Counted from the stretch's first letter, positions 28,620-37,663 are shown. The stretch: 64,000 nucleotides of DNA from Arenibaculum pallidiluteum (GCF_017355985.1 NZ_JAFIQU010000003.1:169884-233883), one strand, 5' to 3'. The notes: generated by a model from the sequence alone, not told the origin. Program-made: numbers and translations.

Positions 28620-29216
28620 ATGAGTGATATCACGGCCGAGGATCCGTTCGAACTGTTCGGCCGGTGGTTCGAGGAGGCCGGGCGCAGCGAGCCTGCAGAT
28701 CCCAACGCCATGGCCCTGGCGACTGTGGATGCCGCGGGACGGCCGTCGGTGCGCATGGTCCTGCTGAAGGGCTACGACGCCGGCGGCTTCGTGTTCTACA
28801 CGAACCTGGAAAGCCGCAAGGGCCGGCAGATCGCCGAGAATCCCCAGGTCGCGCTGTGCCTGCATTGGAAGAGCCTGCGCCGCCAGGTGCGGGTGGAGGG
28901 CGAGGCGGTGCCGGTGGACGCGGCCGAGGCCGACGCCTATTTCGCGTCGCGTCCGCGAGCCTCGCGCATCGGCGCCTGGGCGTCCGAGCAGTCGCGCCCG
29001 CTCGAGGGCCGCTGGGCGCTGGAGAAGCGCGTCGCCGAGTTCACGGCGCGCTTCGGACTTGGCGAGGTTCCGCGTCCGCCGCACTGGTCCGGCTTCCGCG
29101 TCGTGCCGCGGCGCATCGAGTTCTGGCAGGACCAGGCCTTCAGGCTGCACGACCGGCTCGTCTACTCCCGCGACGATCCGGCCGCTGCGTGGAGGACCGA
29201 AAAGCTCTATCCCTGA
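28620..29216 (+). CDS. pdxH: Pyridoxamine 5'-phosphate oxidase
   Basis: A 198-residue FMN enzyme that makes pyridoxal 5'-phosphate, in vitamin B6 synthesis and salvage. The tracts [20 protein letters not shown] and [11 protein letters not shown] (FMN-binding), [15 protein letters not shown] and the C-terminal [11 protein letters not shown] are those of PdxH. ATG 28620 starts right after GTCACAG with no clear Shine-Dalgarno. It is divergent from the lipoprotein gene, with 140 bases between. Confidence 0.94.
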   Translation: MSDITAEDPFELFGRWFEEAGRSEPADPNAMALATVDAAGRPSVRMVLLKGYDAGGFVFYTNLESRKGRQIAENPQVALCLHWKSLRRQVRVEGEAVPVDAAEADAYFASRPRASRIGAWASEQSRPLEGRWALEKRVAEFTARFGLGEVPRPPHWSGFRVVPRRIEFWQDQAFRLHDRLVYSRDDPAAAWRTEKLYP

Positions 29217-29276
29217 GGAGGCCTCAGGCAGACGCCAAGCGGGGCGGGGCCCGGGACGGCGGAGGATGTGCTGCGA

Positions 29277-30215
29277 ATGACGAACGCCGAGGGACCGGCA
29301 GGCGTGGAGCGCCTGCGGAGCTGGGCGACCTACGCCAGCGTCGCGGTGGCCCTGACGCTGATCGTCGCGAAGCTGGGGGCCTATCTGTCGACGGGTTCCG
29401 TGAGCCTCCTGTCCTCTCTGATCGACAGCAGCACCGATCTTCTCGCTTCCGTCGTCACCCTGATCGGCGTGCGCCATGCCCTGCGTCCGCCCGACCGGTC
29501 CCATCGGTTCGGCCATGGCAAGGCGGAGCCCCTGGCTGCGCTTGCCCAGGCGGCCTTCGTGACGGGGTCGGCCCTGTTTCTGAGCTATGAGGCGGCCTAT
29601 CGGCTGACAGACCCGCGTCCCGTCGCGGACGAGACCATCGGAATCGTCGTGATGGCGGGCGCCATCGTGGTCACGGCCGCGCTCGTCGGCTTCCAGGCCC
29701 ATGTGGTGCGCCGCACGGGATCGCTGGCCGTCGGAGCGGACAGCCTGCATTACCGCGGCGACCTTCTGATGAACCTCGCGGTGATCGGCGCGCTGCTGCT
29801 GACGCAGCAGACCGGGTGGGCCTATTTCGACCCGCTCTTCGGCATCGGGATCGCGCTTTACCTGATGGCCGGCGCCTGGCGCATCGCGCGCGGCTCCCTG
29901 GATGTGCTGATGGACCGCGAGCTCGGCCCTGACGAGCGCCGCGAGGTGCGACGGATCGTTATGGGGCACGCCGCCGCCCAGGGTATGCACGACCTGCGCA
30001 CGCGCCACACCGGGACCCATGCCTTCATCGAGCTGCACCTCGAGCTCGACCCGGACCTCACGGTGGCCGAGGCGCACCATGTCACCGACGAGATCGAGGA
30101 GCTGATCCGGGCGGCCTTTCCGGGCGCGGAGGTGATGGTCCACCAGGAGCCCTTCGGCCTCGACGACGAGCGGCTGGATGCGCGCATCGCGCGGGGGCGC
30201 AAGACGGCTGGTTAA
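29277..30215 (+). CDS. Cation diffusion facilitator (FieF/CDF type)
   Basis: A 312-residue CDF transporter with six TM segments and a cytoplasmic C-terminal domain of about 90 residues. The transport-site residues are visible as SLIDSSTDLLAS (Asp pair in TM2) and HYRGDLLMN (His/Asp pair in TM5). Such proteins export Zn, Fe(II) or related divalent metals against protons; which metal cannot be told. ATG 29277 follows GGAGG at 29261; a GTG three codons earlier is too close to that site. Confidence 0.92.
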   Translation: MTNAEGPAGVERLRSWATYASVAVALTLIVAKLGAYLSTGSVSLLSSLIDSSTDLLASVVTLIGVRHALRPPDRSHRFGHGKAEPLAALAQAAFVTGSALFLSYEAAYRLTDPRPVADETIGIVVMAGAIVVTAALVGFQAHVVRRTGSLAVGADSLHYRGDLLMNLAVIGALLLTQQTGWAYFDPLFGIGIALYLMAGAWRIARGSLDVLMDRELGPDERREVRRIVMGHAAAQGMHDLRTRHTGTHAFIELHLELDPDLTVAEAHHVTDEIEELIRAAFPGAEVMVHQEPFGLDDERLDARIARGRKTAG

Positions 30216-30249
30216 CGCGGGATTAGGCTTAATGCGGCATGCTGGCGCG

Positions 30250-30612
30250 ATGCCGGTCCTGAGACGCCGCGACTTCGTCCTTGCCCTTGCCGCAACCTCC
30301 TTGCTCGGCGCCTGTGCCGAGGAGCGGCCGCCTGATTCCATGATCGCCGGCCTCCTGGAAGGCGCGGCGAATCAGGAGCTCAGCGCGCATCGCATGCGCG
30401 TCGGCACGGCCGGCGTGCCGGATGCCGTCAGGATCGCGAACCTGAAGACGCTCGGAGGCGTGCACGACAGCGCGGATGTCTATGTCGTCTCGGTCCAGTT
30501 CGATGTGATGGTGGAGGTCCGTGGCGCGCGCACGCTCTCCCAGCGGGCGGCAAAGGCGCGCCTGAAGCTCGGCCGCAACGGGTCGACCTGGCGCATCCTC
30601 GAAAAGCAGTAG
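30250..30612 (+). CDS. Small Tat-type lipoprotein, function unknown
   Basis: A 120-residue protein. Its N-terminus ([19 protein letters not shown]) combines a twin-arginine-like RRD-F-V-L tract with a lipobox LGAC, so Cys22 is probably acylated after Tat or Sec export. The rest has alternating hydrophobic strands ([14 protein letters not shown]) and ends FILEKQ-like, resembling NTF2-like or Bam-related small lipoproteins, but I recognise no family. It follows the CDF transporter by 34 bases. Confidence 0.65.
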   Translation: MPVLRRRDFVLALAATSLLGACAEERPPDSMIAGLLEGAANQELSAHRMRVGTAGVPDAVRIANLKTLGGVHDSADVYVVSVQFDVMVEVRGARTLSQRAAKARLKLGRNGSTWRILEKQ

Positions 30613-30637
30613 GACGCCCGTCGATAGCTATCATTTT

Positions 30638-32107
30638 ATGTGTAATGGACTCCCAACCGGGGTTGTGTTGAATTTGTTTGCTAAGCAAACCCGGAACGCG
30701 ATCGGTGCTGCCATGGATACCCTGATGAACGACCGCGCCCTCCTGATCGAGCAGATCGCGCGTGAGGCCGGCACCCTTGGCATGGAACTCGTGGACATCA
30801 GCGGGAACGTCGAGGACGTCAGCGCCCGCGTGAGCCGCGAGGCCGAGATCTTCGCGGATATCCGGAAGGCCGCGTCGGTCATGTCCTCGCGCAGCGCCGA
30901 TATCGGCAGCGCCGCCAAGGCCGTGCGCTCGGTCGCCGCGACCGCGCGGACCGAGGTCGACGGCTCGCGCGAACGGGTCCGAACGACGCTCGACGAGATC
31001 CGTGGGCTCGTGGACGGCGTCGCCGGGATGGAGGGCAAGATCGCCGGGCTGATGCAGGCCCTGACCGGGATCGGCAAGGTTGCCGCCGAGATCGCCGCGA
31101 TCGCGAAGCAGACGAACCTGCTGGCGCTGAACGCGACGATCGAGGCCGCGCGCGCCGGCGAGGCGGGCCGCGGCTTCGCCGTGGTCGCGGGCGAGGTGAA
31201 GGCCCTGGCGTCCAAGACCAGCGAAGCGACGTCGCAGATCGACGCGACGCTGCGCCACCTGACCGAGCAGGCCCAGGTGCTGATCCGCGAAAGCGCGGCC
31301 AGCATGGAGAAGGCGCGCTCGGTGAGCGACGGGACCGTCACCATCAGCGGCGTGATGGATGCCGTGGGCGGCGCCATGAACGAGGTCGATCGCGAGACGA
31401 CCCGGATCGACGTCGTGGCCGCCGAGATGGGCGACACCTCCCGCGAGGTGCAGACCCGGATCGAGGAGATGGCGAGCGACGTCTCCCTGTCCTCGCAGGA
31501 CCTGGCGGCAGCCCGCGACCGGATCGCCAAGCTGCTCGGCGTCGGCGAGCGGCTGATCGGCGTGACGGCGGGGCTCGACGTGGAGACGGTTGACTCTCTG
31601 TTCATCCGGCTGGTCAAGACCGCTGCCGCCGAGGTCTCGGCGGAGCTGCAGAAGGCCGTGGACACAGGCACGGTGACGCTGTCCGACCTGTTCGATACCA
31701 GCTACCAGCCGGTCCCCGGCAGCGATCCCCAGCAGGTGACGACGCGCTTCACGTCGGTCTGCGACCGCGTCGTTCCCGACATCATCGAGCGCGTCGCCGC
31801 CGAGGATCCGCGGATCGTATTCTGCGCGCCGATCGATCGGAACGGCTATATTCCGACGCACAACCGGCGCTTCTCGCAGCCGCAGCGTCCCGGCGACAGC
31901 GCCTGGAACACCGCCAACTGCCGCAACCGCCGCATCTTCGCAGACCGCGTCGGCCTTGCCGCCGGCCGCAACCAGCAGCCTTTCCTGCTCCAGACCTATC
32001 GCCGGGACATGGGCGGCGGCCAGTTCGCGCTGATGAAGGACGTCTCGGCGCCGATCATCATCGGCGGGCGGCACTGGGGCGGCCTCCGGCTCGCCTACAA
32101 GGCGTAG
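30638..32107 (+). CDS. Soluble methyl-accepting chemotaxis-like protein with C-terminal sensor domain
   Basis: A protein of up to 489 residues with no transmembrane segment. The first two-thirds form the MCP signalling coiled coil, with the conserved tip [19 protein letters not shown] and [12 protein letters not shown]. The last 160 residues are a Cache/PAS-like sensor of the type ending [11 protein letters not shown] and [13 protein letters not shown]. The order is opposite to classical receptors. The start is uncertain: ATG 30638, GTG 30665 and ATG 30713 are all possible and none has a strong ribosome site. No che genes are in the window. Confidence 0.85.
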   Translation: MCNGLPTGVVLNLFAKQTRNAIGAAMDTLMNDRALLIEQIAREAGTLGMELVDISGNVEDVSARVSREAEIFADIRKAASVMSSRSADIGSAAKAVRSVAATARTEVDGSRERVRTTLDEIRGLVDGVAGMEGKIAGLMQALTGIGKVAAEIAAIAKQTNLLALNATIEAARAGEAGRGFAVVAGEVKALASKTSEATSQIDATLRHLTEQAQVLIRESAASMEKARSVSDGTVTISGVMDAVGGAMNEVDRETTRIDVVAAEMGDTSREVQTRIEEMASDVSLSSQDLAAARDRIAKLLGVGERLIGVTAGLDVETVDSLFIRLVKTAAAEVSAELQKAVDTGTVTLSDLFDTSYQPVPGSDPQQVTTRFTSVCDRVVPDIIERVAAEDPRIVFCAPIDRNGYIPTHNRRFSQPQRPGDSAWNTANCRNRRIFADRVGLAAGRNQQPFLLQTYRRDMGGGQFALMKDVSAPIIIGGRHWGGLRLAYKA

Positions 32108-32116
32108 CGGGGCGGG

Positions 32117-32167
32117 CGACCCGGCCGTGGCCAGGGGGCGTGGCAGGGGGGCGTGGATGCCGGGTCG
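32117..32167 (+). terminator. Long inverted repeat after the chemoreceptor gene
   Basis: CGACCCGGC and GCCGGGTCG (9-bp arms) enclose a 33-base loop that itself contains a direct repeat of GGGGGCGTGG. It starts ten bases past the chemoreceptor stop and could end that transcript. No T-tract follows. Confidence 0.35.
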
Positions 32168-32258
32168 GGCGCCGCCGCCTGGTCAGTGACCCTCGTCACA
32201 ACCGTTCTTGCCCCGAAGTGATAGGCTGCCAGCCGAACCTGGATGCAGGCCGGCCTGG

Positions 32259-33086
32259 ATGGCTTTTGACGTCACCTTCTGGGGTGTGAGGGGAACCGTC
32301 CCGAGCCCCACGCCCGATCACATGGGCTATGGCGGCAATACGCCCTGCGTCGAGGTGATGCTCGATGACCGGCTGATCGTGCTCGACTGCGGGACCGGGC
32401 TGAGGGGGCTCGGCAAGGCGCTGATGGAAGGCGGGCCGCGGCGTGGCCTGATCCTGCTGAGCCATCTGCATCTCGACCACATCGCGGGCTTCCCGTTCTT
32501 CGCGCCGGCCTATTCCAGCGACTTCAGCTTCCGCGTTCTCTGCGGCAGGCCCGACGGTGGGCCCCCGCTGCGCCGTGTCATGGCGGGGCAGATGGAGGCG
32601 CCGCTGTTCCCGGTACCCCTGCGCGAGATGCAGGCGGAACTGAGCTTCGAGGACTTCGTGCCGGGATCGCAGCTCGACACGGAGGAGGGGGTGCGCATCG
32701 CGACGGCCCCCCTCAACCATCCCGACGGCGCGACCGGGTTCCGGATCGACTACGACGGCGCGTCGCTCGCCTATGTCACTGACACCGAGCACGTGCCCGG
32801 CCAGGACGACGGCAACGTCCTGTCCCTGATCGAAGGCGCCGACCTGGTGATCTACGACTGCACCTATACCGAGGCTGAATGGTCGGAACGCGTGGGCTGG
32901 GGCCATTCCACCTGGGAGGAAGGGGTCCGGCTGTGCCGGCTGGCGGGGGCGCGGCGGCTCGCGCTGTTCCATCACGACCCTGATCGCGACGATGCCGGGA
33001 TGGCCGCGCTGGAGCGGGCGGCCACCGCGGCCTGGCCGGCCGCCTTCGCCGCGCGCGAGGGAATGCGCATCCGCCTCCGGGACTGA
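32259..33086 (+). CDS. MBL-fold metallohydrolase
   Basis: A 275-residue metallo-beta-lactamase-fold hydrolase. The metal motif is SHLHLDHIAG, with VLDCGTG before it and later ligands in LNHPDGATG, YVTDTEH and FHHDP. It resembles the cyclic-nucleotide-phosphodiesterase or RNase Z-like MBL group; the substrate is not known. ATG 32259 gives FDVTFWGVRGTVPSP, the usual N-terminus for the group. It follows the chemoreceptor gene but a 151-base gap with hairpins separates them. Confidence 0.85.
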   Translation: MAFDVTFWGVRGTVPSPTPDHMGYGGNTPCVEVMLDDRLIVLDCGTGLRGLGKALMEGGPRRGLILLSHLHLDHIAGFPFFAPAYSSDFSFRVLCGRPDGGPPLRRVMAGQMEAPLFPVPLREMQAELSFEDFVPGSQLDTEEGVRIATAPLNHPDGATGFRIDYDGASLAYVTDTEHVPGQDDGNVLSLIEGADLVIYDCTYTEAEWSERVGWGHSTWEEGVRLCRLAGARRLALFHHDPDRDDAGMAALERAATAAWPAAFAAREGMRIRLRD

Positions 33087-33192
33087 GCGGCGCCACCGTT
33101 GCTTTCGTGCCGCGGTCGCGAAGGAACTCGGATTACCTCCTAATTCATCAAAGCAGTCAGCAAGGACTTGATAAAGGTGATATGTCGACTGG

Positions 33193-33205
33193 CATGCAGT
33201 GCATG
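33193..33205. promoter_or_regulatory. 13-bp palindrome
   Basis: CATGCA-G-TGCATG is a perfect palindrome upstream of the candidate small RNA. It is operator-like in size and sits in an AT-richer tract. The binding protein is unknown. Confidence 0.35.
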
Positions 33206-33381
33206 TCTACTTCAGCGATCTTCCTTTTCGATGATTCGGTTGCTATCTTAAAAACTGCGTCGATGTCGGGGTTCCGACCGCTTCAGCGGCCCGCCGGTAC
33301 CCTGGCGCCAGCGCCGCCGCTTTCGCCGGAGCGCGGTTCCGCGCACCGGTTCGGGCGATTTCGAGGAGGGGAGAAGGAACT

Positions 33382-33413
33382 GCGGCGGCCTCTGAAGGGG
33401 CCGCCGCTTTTTT
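33382..33413 (+). terminator. Rho-independent terminator
   Basis: GCGGCGGCC-N8-GGCCGCCGC followed at once by six T's on the plus strand: a strong intrinsic terminator. The nearest plus-strand gene ends 296 bases upstream, so it probably ends an unannotated short transcript. The same hairpin lies 14 bases past the stop of the minus-strand CobW gene and may serve that too. Confidence 0.85.
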
Positions 33414-33426
33414 CATGCGCTCGGGA

Positions 33427-34581
33427 TCAGCGTGCCCCTGCGGGGTCCCCGGACATATGCGCCCGGCGCAGCGCCTCGATCGTCTCCTCGCCGAGATCGC
33501 GGACGATGAAGACGATCCGCGAGCGCCTGTCCTCGTCGGGCCAGGCAGCCAGCCTGACCGGCGGATGGAAGACGTGCTGGACACCGTGCACGACCACGGG
33601 GCGATCGGTCTCGCGGAGGTTCAGGACACCCTTGATGCGCAGCACGTCGTCGCCGCGCAGCGTGGTCAGGGCATCGATCCAACCCGCGAACTCGTCCCAG
33701 GAGAAGGGCTCCTCGTAGCTCAGGCAGAAGGCGCGGATATGCGCATCGTGCCGGTTCACGTCATGGCCATGCCCGTGCCCATGCTCACGTCCATGACGTT
33801 CGAGGTGATCGTGATGGGCGTGGCCAGCCTCGTGCCCATCCGCTCCATGTCCGTGATGCTCATGTTCGTGATGCCCGTGGCCGTCTCCTTCATAGGCCTC
33901 GGCCGCCAGCCAGCGCCGGACGTCCAGCGTCTTGCTGGCGGGATCGAAGAGCCCCGCGTTCAGGAGCAGCTCCGGATCGATCTCGCCGCGCACGGCCCGC
34001 AGGATCGGCGCCGCGGGGTTGATCGCCCGCAGGCGCGCCTCCAGCGACGCGACCTCCGCGGGTTCCGCAAGATCGGTCTTGCTGAGCACGATGCGGTCGG
34101 CGACCGCTGCCTGCTTGAGGCTCTCGGAATGGCGGTCGAGCTGGCCCGCCCCATGCACCGCATCTACCAGCGTGACGACCCCGTCCAGGCGGAAGCGGGC
34201 GGAGATCAGGGGATCGCTCATCAGCGTATGCAGGACCGGCGCGGGATCGGCCAGCCCCGTCGTCTCGATCACAACGCGGTCGAATTCCGGGACTTGGCCG
34301 CGGACGCGCTTCATGAAGAGGTCGCGCAGCGTGTCGACGAGATCGCCGCGCACGGTGCAGCACAGGCAGCCGCTGTTGAGGAGGATCGTGTTCTCCGAGC
34401 TCGTGGCGACCAGAAGATGATCGAGCCCGGTCTCGCCGAACTCGTTGATCACCACGGCCGCCCGCGAAAGGGCGGGATGGCGGACGAGCCGGTCCAGCAG
34501 AGTCGTCTTGCCGGCGCCGAGAAAGCCGGTCAGGACCGTGACGGGCAGCCGCCCGCCCGTGCCGAAGGTATCGGTGCTCAC
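33427..34581 (-). CDS. CobW/COG0523-family GTPase with His-rich metal-binding loop
   Basis: A 384-residue G3E GTPase with Walker A GFLGAGKTT (19-27), the metal-binding C72-L-C-C75 motif, SKTDLAE as the guanine-specificity motif, and a C-terminal CobW domain. Between the two domains, residues about 234-281 are a His-rich loop with more than 20 histidines. This family moves Zn or other metals to client enzymes. The client is not evident: no cob genes or Zur box were recognised nearby. It follows phoX with a terminator between them. Confidence 0.9.
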   Translation of the reverse strand: MSTDTFGTGGRLPVTVLTGFLGAGKTTLLDRLVRHPALSRAAVVINEFGETGLDHLLVATSSENTILLNSGCLCCTVRGDLVDTLRDLFMKRVRGQVPEFDRVVIETTGLADPAPVLHTLMSDPLISARFRLDGVVTLVDAVHGAGQLDRHSESLKQAAVADRIVLSKTDLAEPAEVASLEARLRAINPAAPILRAVRGEIDPELLLNAGLFDPASKTLDVRRWLAAEAYEGDGHGHHEHEHHGHGADGHEAGHAHHDHLERHGREHGHGHGHDVNRHDAHIRAFCLSYEEPFSWDEFAGWIDALTTLRGDDVLRIKGVLNLRETDRPVVVHGVQHVFHPPVRLAAWPDEDRRSRIVFIVRDLGEETIEALRRAHMSGDPAGAR

Positions 34582-34635
34582 TTGGGACTCCGGTGTCGTT
34601 CCCGCTCAAGATGGCACCGTCGGCCCGGAACGAGA

Positions 34636-34659
34636 AGGGCGGCCCTGCGGGGCCGCCCT
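34636..34659 (-). terminator. Terminator of phoX
   Basis: On the minus strand AGGGCGGCC-N6-GGCCGCCCT is followed by TTCTCGTT. It lies 44 bases past the phoX stop and before the CobW gene, so it separates the two transcripts. Confidence 0.65.
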
Positions 34660-34702
34660 GCCTGCCGTGCGGTGCTGCCCCGACCGAAGCCAGGGCTCGC
34701 AT

Positions 34703-36712
34703 TCATGAGCCGATGATGCCGCCGTCCTTCTTCGTGATCGCCACGACGGCGGGACGCGGCGGCATGCCGTCCTTGAAGTCCGGCCAGCGGGTCGCCGGAT
34801 CCTCGAAGGAGGACAGCTTGCCGAATTCGGGCCAGTCCTTGACGTTGTCCGTCGCGGGATGCTGGACCGCGACGAAGAGCGTGCGGTCGTCCGGCACGAA
34901 GCAGGGACCGCACATCTCGGCGCCTACGGGCACCCGGTAGAACAGCTTCGAGGTGCCGCGCAGCGCCCCGTCGGTCTCCATGGCCCAGACGCCGTCGGTG
35001 CACTTGGTGTCCTTGAAGCCCATGCCGTCCGTGGTGATCCAGAGCCGCCCCTGGCCGTCGATGGCGCAGTTGTCGGGCATTCCGAACCATCCGTTCTGGG
35101 TGGTCGCGGGATTGAAGGTCGCGCCGACCGCCGCGACGCCCGGGTCGCCCGCCTGCACGAGCACGTTCCAAGCGAACCGGGTGGCGGCGAAGTCGCCGCC
35201 CTCCTCAGCGATCTCGACCACGTGGCCGAAGGCGTTGTCGGGGCGGGGATTGACGGCGTCCACCTGGTCGGCCTTGCGGCGCGTGTTGTTGGTCAGCATC
35301 ACATAGACCTTGCCGGTCCGCGCGTTGGGCCCGATGTCCTCGGGCCGGTCCATCTTGGTGGCGCCGAGCAGGTCGGAGGCGCGGCGGGCCTCGATCAGGA
35401 CGTCGGCCTGGCTGTTGAAGCCGTTGGCCGCCGTCAGCGGTCCCTGGCCATGGACCAGAGGCAGCCAGGTGCCCGTGCCGTCGGCATCGAACCGGGCGAC
35501 GTAGAGCGTGCCGCGGTCCAGCAGGTCCATGTTCGCGCGGCGGTCGCTGGGGTTGAAGCGCCCTTCGGTCACGAACTTGTAGGCGTACTCGAAGCGCTCA
35601 TCGTCGCCGGTATAGATGACGACGCGGCCGTCCTTGTTGACGACGTTGTCCGCTCCCTCGTGCTTGAAGCGGCCCAGGGCGGTGCGCTTCTTGGGCGTCG
35701 AGGTCGGGTCGTAGGGATCGATCTCGACGATCCAGCCGAAGCGGTTCGCCTCGTTCGGCTCCTTGCTGACGTCGAAGCGGTCGTAATAGGCGCCCCAGTT
35801 GTACCAGGCGCCCGGCACGCCCATGCGCTTGTGGTTGGCCGTCTCGGGATGCCCGTCCTCGAGCTTGCCCCAGAAATAGCCGTTGATGTTCTCCTCGGCC
35901 GAGAGCCAGGTTCCCCAGGGGGTCATGCCGCCGGCGCAGTTGTTCAGCATGCCGACGACCTTGCGGCCGGCAGGATCGGCCTTGGTCTTCAGGCGGTCGT
36001 GGCCGGCCGCGGGCCCGGTGATCTCAAACTCGGTGTCGCTGCCGGTGATGCGGCGGTTGTAGCGGCTGTCGGCCACCACCTGCCACTTGCCGCCGCTCTT
36101 GCGGATCTCGACGACCGAGCCGCCATGGGCCGCCAGCTCGATGTCCACGAGCTCGCGGGTCATGGCCTTGAAGTTCGCTTCCTTGGACTGCTGGTCCACG
36201 CCGACGCCGGGGAACATCACCTCCTCGTCGGTGTACTCGTGGTTCACGCAGAGGAGCCCGTTCTCGGCGCTGGTCGAGCCGGCGGGCAGCGGCGCGTAGC
36301 CGACGAAGTCGTTGTTGTAGCCGAACTGCTTCTTCTGGGCCTCGGCGCTCTGCTTCATGGGATCGAAGGCAGGCGCCCCCGGCAGGACCGGATCACCCCA
36401 GCGGATCAGGACATCGGCGCTGTAGCCCTCGGCGACCGCATGGTCGCGGCCGACGCCGCGCGCTACTTCGGGGAAGCTGAAGGCGGACTTACCGGCCTGG
36501 GCTGCCGCCGGACGGGAGCCCACCAGTGCAGAGAGCGGGCCGAAGGTCGCCGCGATGGCGGCGACCGCCAGCGAACCCTTCAGCGCATCGCGCCGGCCGA
36601 AGCGGCGGGTGATGATGTCGCCCAGGGTGTCGTTCGGCGATTCGTTCCTGCCGTTGTCCTCATCCGCTTCGAACGCCATCGAGCGCGTCATGTTCTCGAT
36701 ATCGCGGTCCAT
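34703..36712 (-). CDS. phoX: PhoX-type alkaline phosphatase (DUF839), Tat-exported
   Basis: A 669-residue secreted phosphatase of the PhoX family. The N-terminus has a twin-arginine signal (RRFGRRDALKG at about 36-46, then a hydrophobic stretch ending AAAQA). Family tracts include LLCVNHEYTDEE, NNCAGGMTPWGTWLSAEEN, and GDDERFEYAYKFV. PhoX enzymes bind Ca and Fe and release phosphate from phosphomonoesters in the periplasm. The start MDRDIEN (36712) has GGGAGG upstream. A PhoB-like direct repeat lies 77 bases upstream, consistent with phosphate-starvation control. Confidence 0.93.
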   Translation of the reverse strand: MDRDIENMTRSMAFEADEDNGRNESPNDTLGDIITRRFGRRDALKGSLAVAAIAATFGPLSALVGSRPAAAQAGKSAFSFPEVARGVGRDHAVAEGYSADVLIRWGDPVLPGAPAFDPMKQSAEAQKKQFGYNNDFVGYAPLPAGSTSAENGLLCVNHEYTDEEVMFPGVGVDQQSKEANFKAMTRELVDIELAAHGGSVVEIRKSGGKWQVVADSRYNRRITGSDTEFEITGPAAGHDRLKTKADPAGRKVVGMLNNCAGGMTPWGTWLSAEENINGYFWGKLEDGHPETANHKRMGVPGAWYNWGAYYDRFDVSKEPNEANRFGWIVEIDPYDPTSTPKKRTALGRFKHEGADNVVNKDGRVVIYTGDDERFEYAYKFVTEGRFNPSDRRANMDLLDRGTLYVARFDADGTGTWLPLVHGQGPLTAANGFNSQADVLIEARRASDLLGATKMDRPEDIGPNARTGKVYVMLTNNTRRKADQVDAVNPRPDNAFGHVVEIAEEGGDFAATRFAWNVLVQAGDPGVAAVGATFNPATTQNGWFGMPDNCAIDGQGRLWITTDGMGFKDTKCTDGVWAMETDGALRGTSKLFYRVPVGAEMCGPCFVPDDRTLFVAVQHPATDNVKDWPEFGKLSSFEDPATRWPDFKDGMPPRPAVVAITKKDGGIIGS

Positions 36713-36788
36713 GTCCCGGAGCCTCCCGTCTTGCCGTCCGCGCGGACAGGCGAGCCCGGCCGCGCACGGCGGGACCATAGGCAGGCGA

Positions 36789-36817
36789 TGTGACGCTTCG
36801 GTTGCGGCCGTGTGACG
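36789..36817 (-). promoter_or_regulatory. Candidate Pho box upstream of phoX
   Basis: Read on the minus strand: CGTCACA, then CGCAACC, then CGTCACA, each separated by four bases, an 11-base period. PhoB sites are 11-base direct repeats of CTGTCAT-like units, so spacing and core (GTCA) fit. It is 77 bases before the phoX start. Match to the consensus is partial. Confidence 0.5.
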
Positions 36818-36838
36818 GCCCGATGAAATCGGGCCGTC
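36814..36838 (-). terminator. Hairpin downstream of thiM
   Basis: GACGGCCCGAT-N3-ATCGGGCCGTC is a perfect 11-bp stem, 16 bases past the thiM stop on the minus strand. It has no T-tract but is strong. It partly overlaps the candidate Pho box of phoX. Confidence 0.55.
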
Positions 36839-36853
36839 GCATCGGGTGCCGTC

Positions 36854-37663
36854 TCAAACGAGGTCTGGCAGGCGCCGGATCCGTGCCCGAGTTCCGAGAT
36901 CATCCGGGCCAAGAGCGTGCAGTGCATCGATCCAGCGCACCCGGAAGGTGCCCGGTCCGGGCTCCCCGGCCGCTGCGGACTCGCCTGTCACGGCGGCGAA
37001 GGCCAGTGCGGCGGCGGAACCCTCGAGCGGGTCCTCGGCCACGGGCAGGAAGGCGGCAACCAGGGCCGAGACGGAGCAGCCGACCGCGGTCACCAGCGTC
37101 ATCAGCGGGGAGCCGCCCTCCACGGCGACGAGCCGTGTCCCGTCGGTGACGTAGTCGACGCGCCCGGTGACCGCCACCACCGCGCCGGAATGGGCCGCCA
37201 GGCGCCGCGCGGCATCGACGGCGTCGGCGGAGTCATGGGCCGAATCCACGCCATGCGGCGTTCCGAAACCCTGGGCCAGGGACAGGATCTCCGAGGCGTT
37301 GCCGCGCACCACGGAAGGCCGGCGGCCCAGCAGGTCTGCGGCAGCGACGTCGCGCAGGCGCGTCGCTCCGACGCCGACCGGGTCGAGGACCCAGGGCTTG
37401 CCCAGCGCCGAGGCGCGGTCCGCGGCGACGCGCATGCCCTCGACCCAGGCCGGAGACAGGGTCCCGATGTTCACGACGAGGGAGTCCGCGAGCGCCACGA
37501 AGTCGCCAGCCTCCTCGGCGGCATGGACCATTGCCGGCGAGGCCCCGGCCGCCAGCAGGACGTTGGCTGCAATGTCCATGGAGACGTAGTTCGTGATGTT
37601 CTGGATCAGCGGTCTGCGCCGGCACATGCGGTCCAGCAGCTCGGCGGCCTTGGCGGCGTCCAT
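36854..37663 (-). CDS. thiM: Hydroxyethylthiazole kinase
   Basis: A 269-residue ribokinase-fold enzyme that phosphorylates hydroxyethylthiazole for thiamin salvage. Tracts LIQNITNYVSMDIAANVLLA, KPWVLDPVGVGAT and TAVGCSVSALVAAFL (catalytic-Cys type GC) match ThiM. The start is 37663 (MDAAKAAE) with GGGGGA upstream; a longer frame starts at 37690. No other thi genes are nearby and I found no TPP riboswitch in the leader. pdeM ends 54 bases upstream and may be co-transcribed. Confidence 0.92.
   Translation of the reverse strand: MDAAKAAELLDRMCRRRPLIQNITNYVSMDIAANVLLAAGASPAMVHAAEEAGDFVALADSLVVNIGTLSPAWVEGMRVAADRASALGKPWVLDPVGVGATRLRDVAAADLLGRRPSVVRGNASEILSLAQGFGTPHGVDSAHDSADAVDAARRLAAHSGAVVAVTGRVDYVTDGTRLVAVEGGSPLMTLVTAVGCSVSALVAAFLPVAEDPLEGSAAALAFAAVTGESAAAGEPGPGTFRVRWIDALHALGPDDLGTRARIRRLPDLV

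Larger units (their letters stand above)
33087..33426. other. 340-base gene-free stretch: palindrome and candidate structured RNA
   Basis: No convincing protein gene. The first half is AT-richer than the surroundings and holds the palindrome CATGCA-G-TGCATG (33193-33205). From about 33250 the plus strand folds into several short perfect stems (GTCGG/CCGAC, GGCGC/GCGCC, GCGCGG/CCGCGC) and a purine-rich run (about 33364-33378), then a textbook intrinsic terminator. This looks like a small RNA gene on the plus strand, or an untranslated end of the MBL transcript. Confidence 0.5.

Noticed and set aside
32259-33086. MBL hydrolase as the ligase-associated exonuclease
   Set aside because: Its N-terminal tract and motif set are those of the phosphodiesterase-like MBL group, and it is not next to pdeM or the helicase.
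33107-33718. 203-residue plus-strand open frame
   Set aside because: It has no similarity, reads through a strong terminator and is antisense to the CobW gene at its end.
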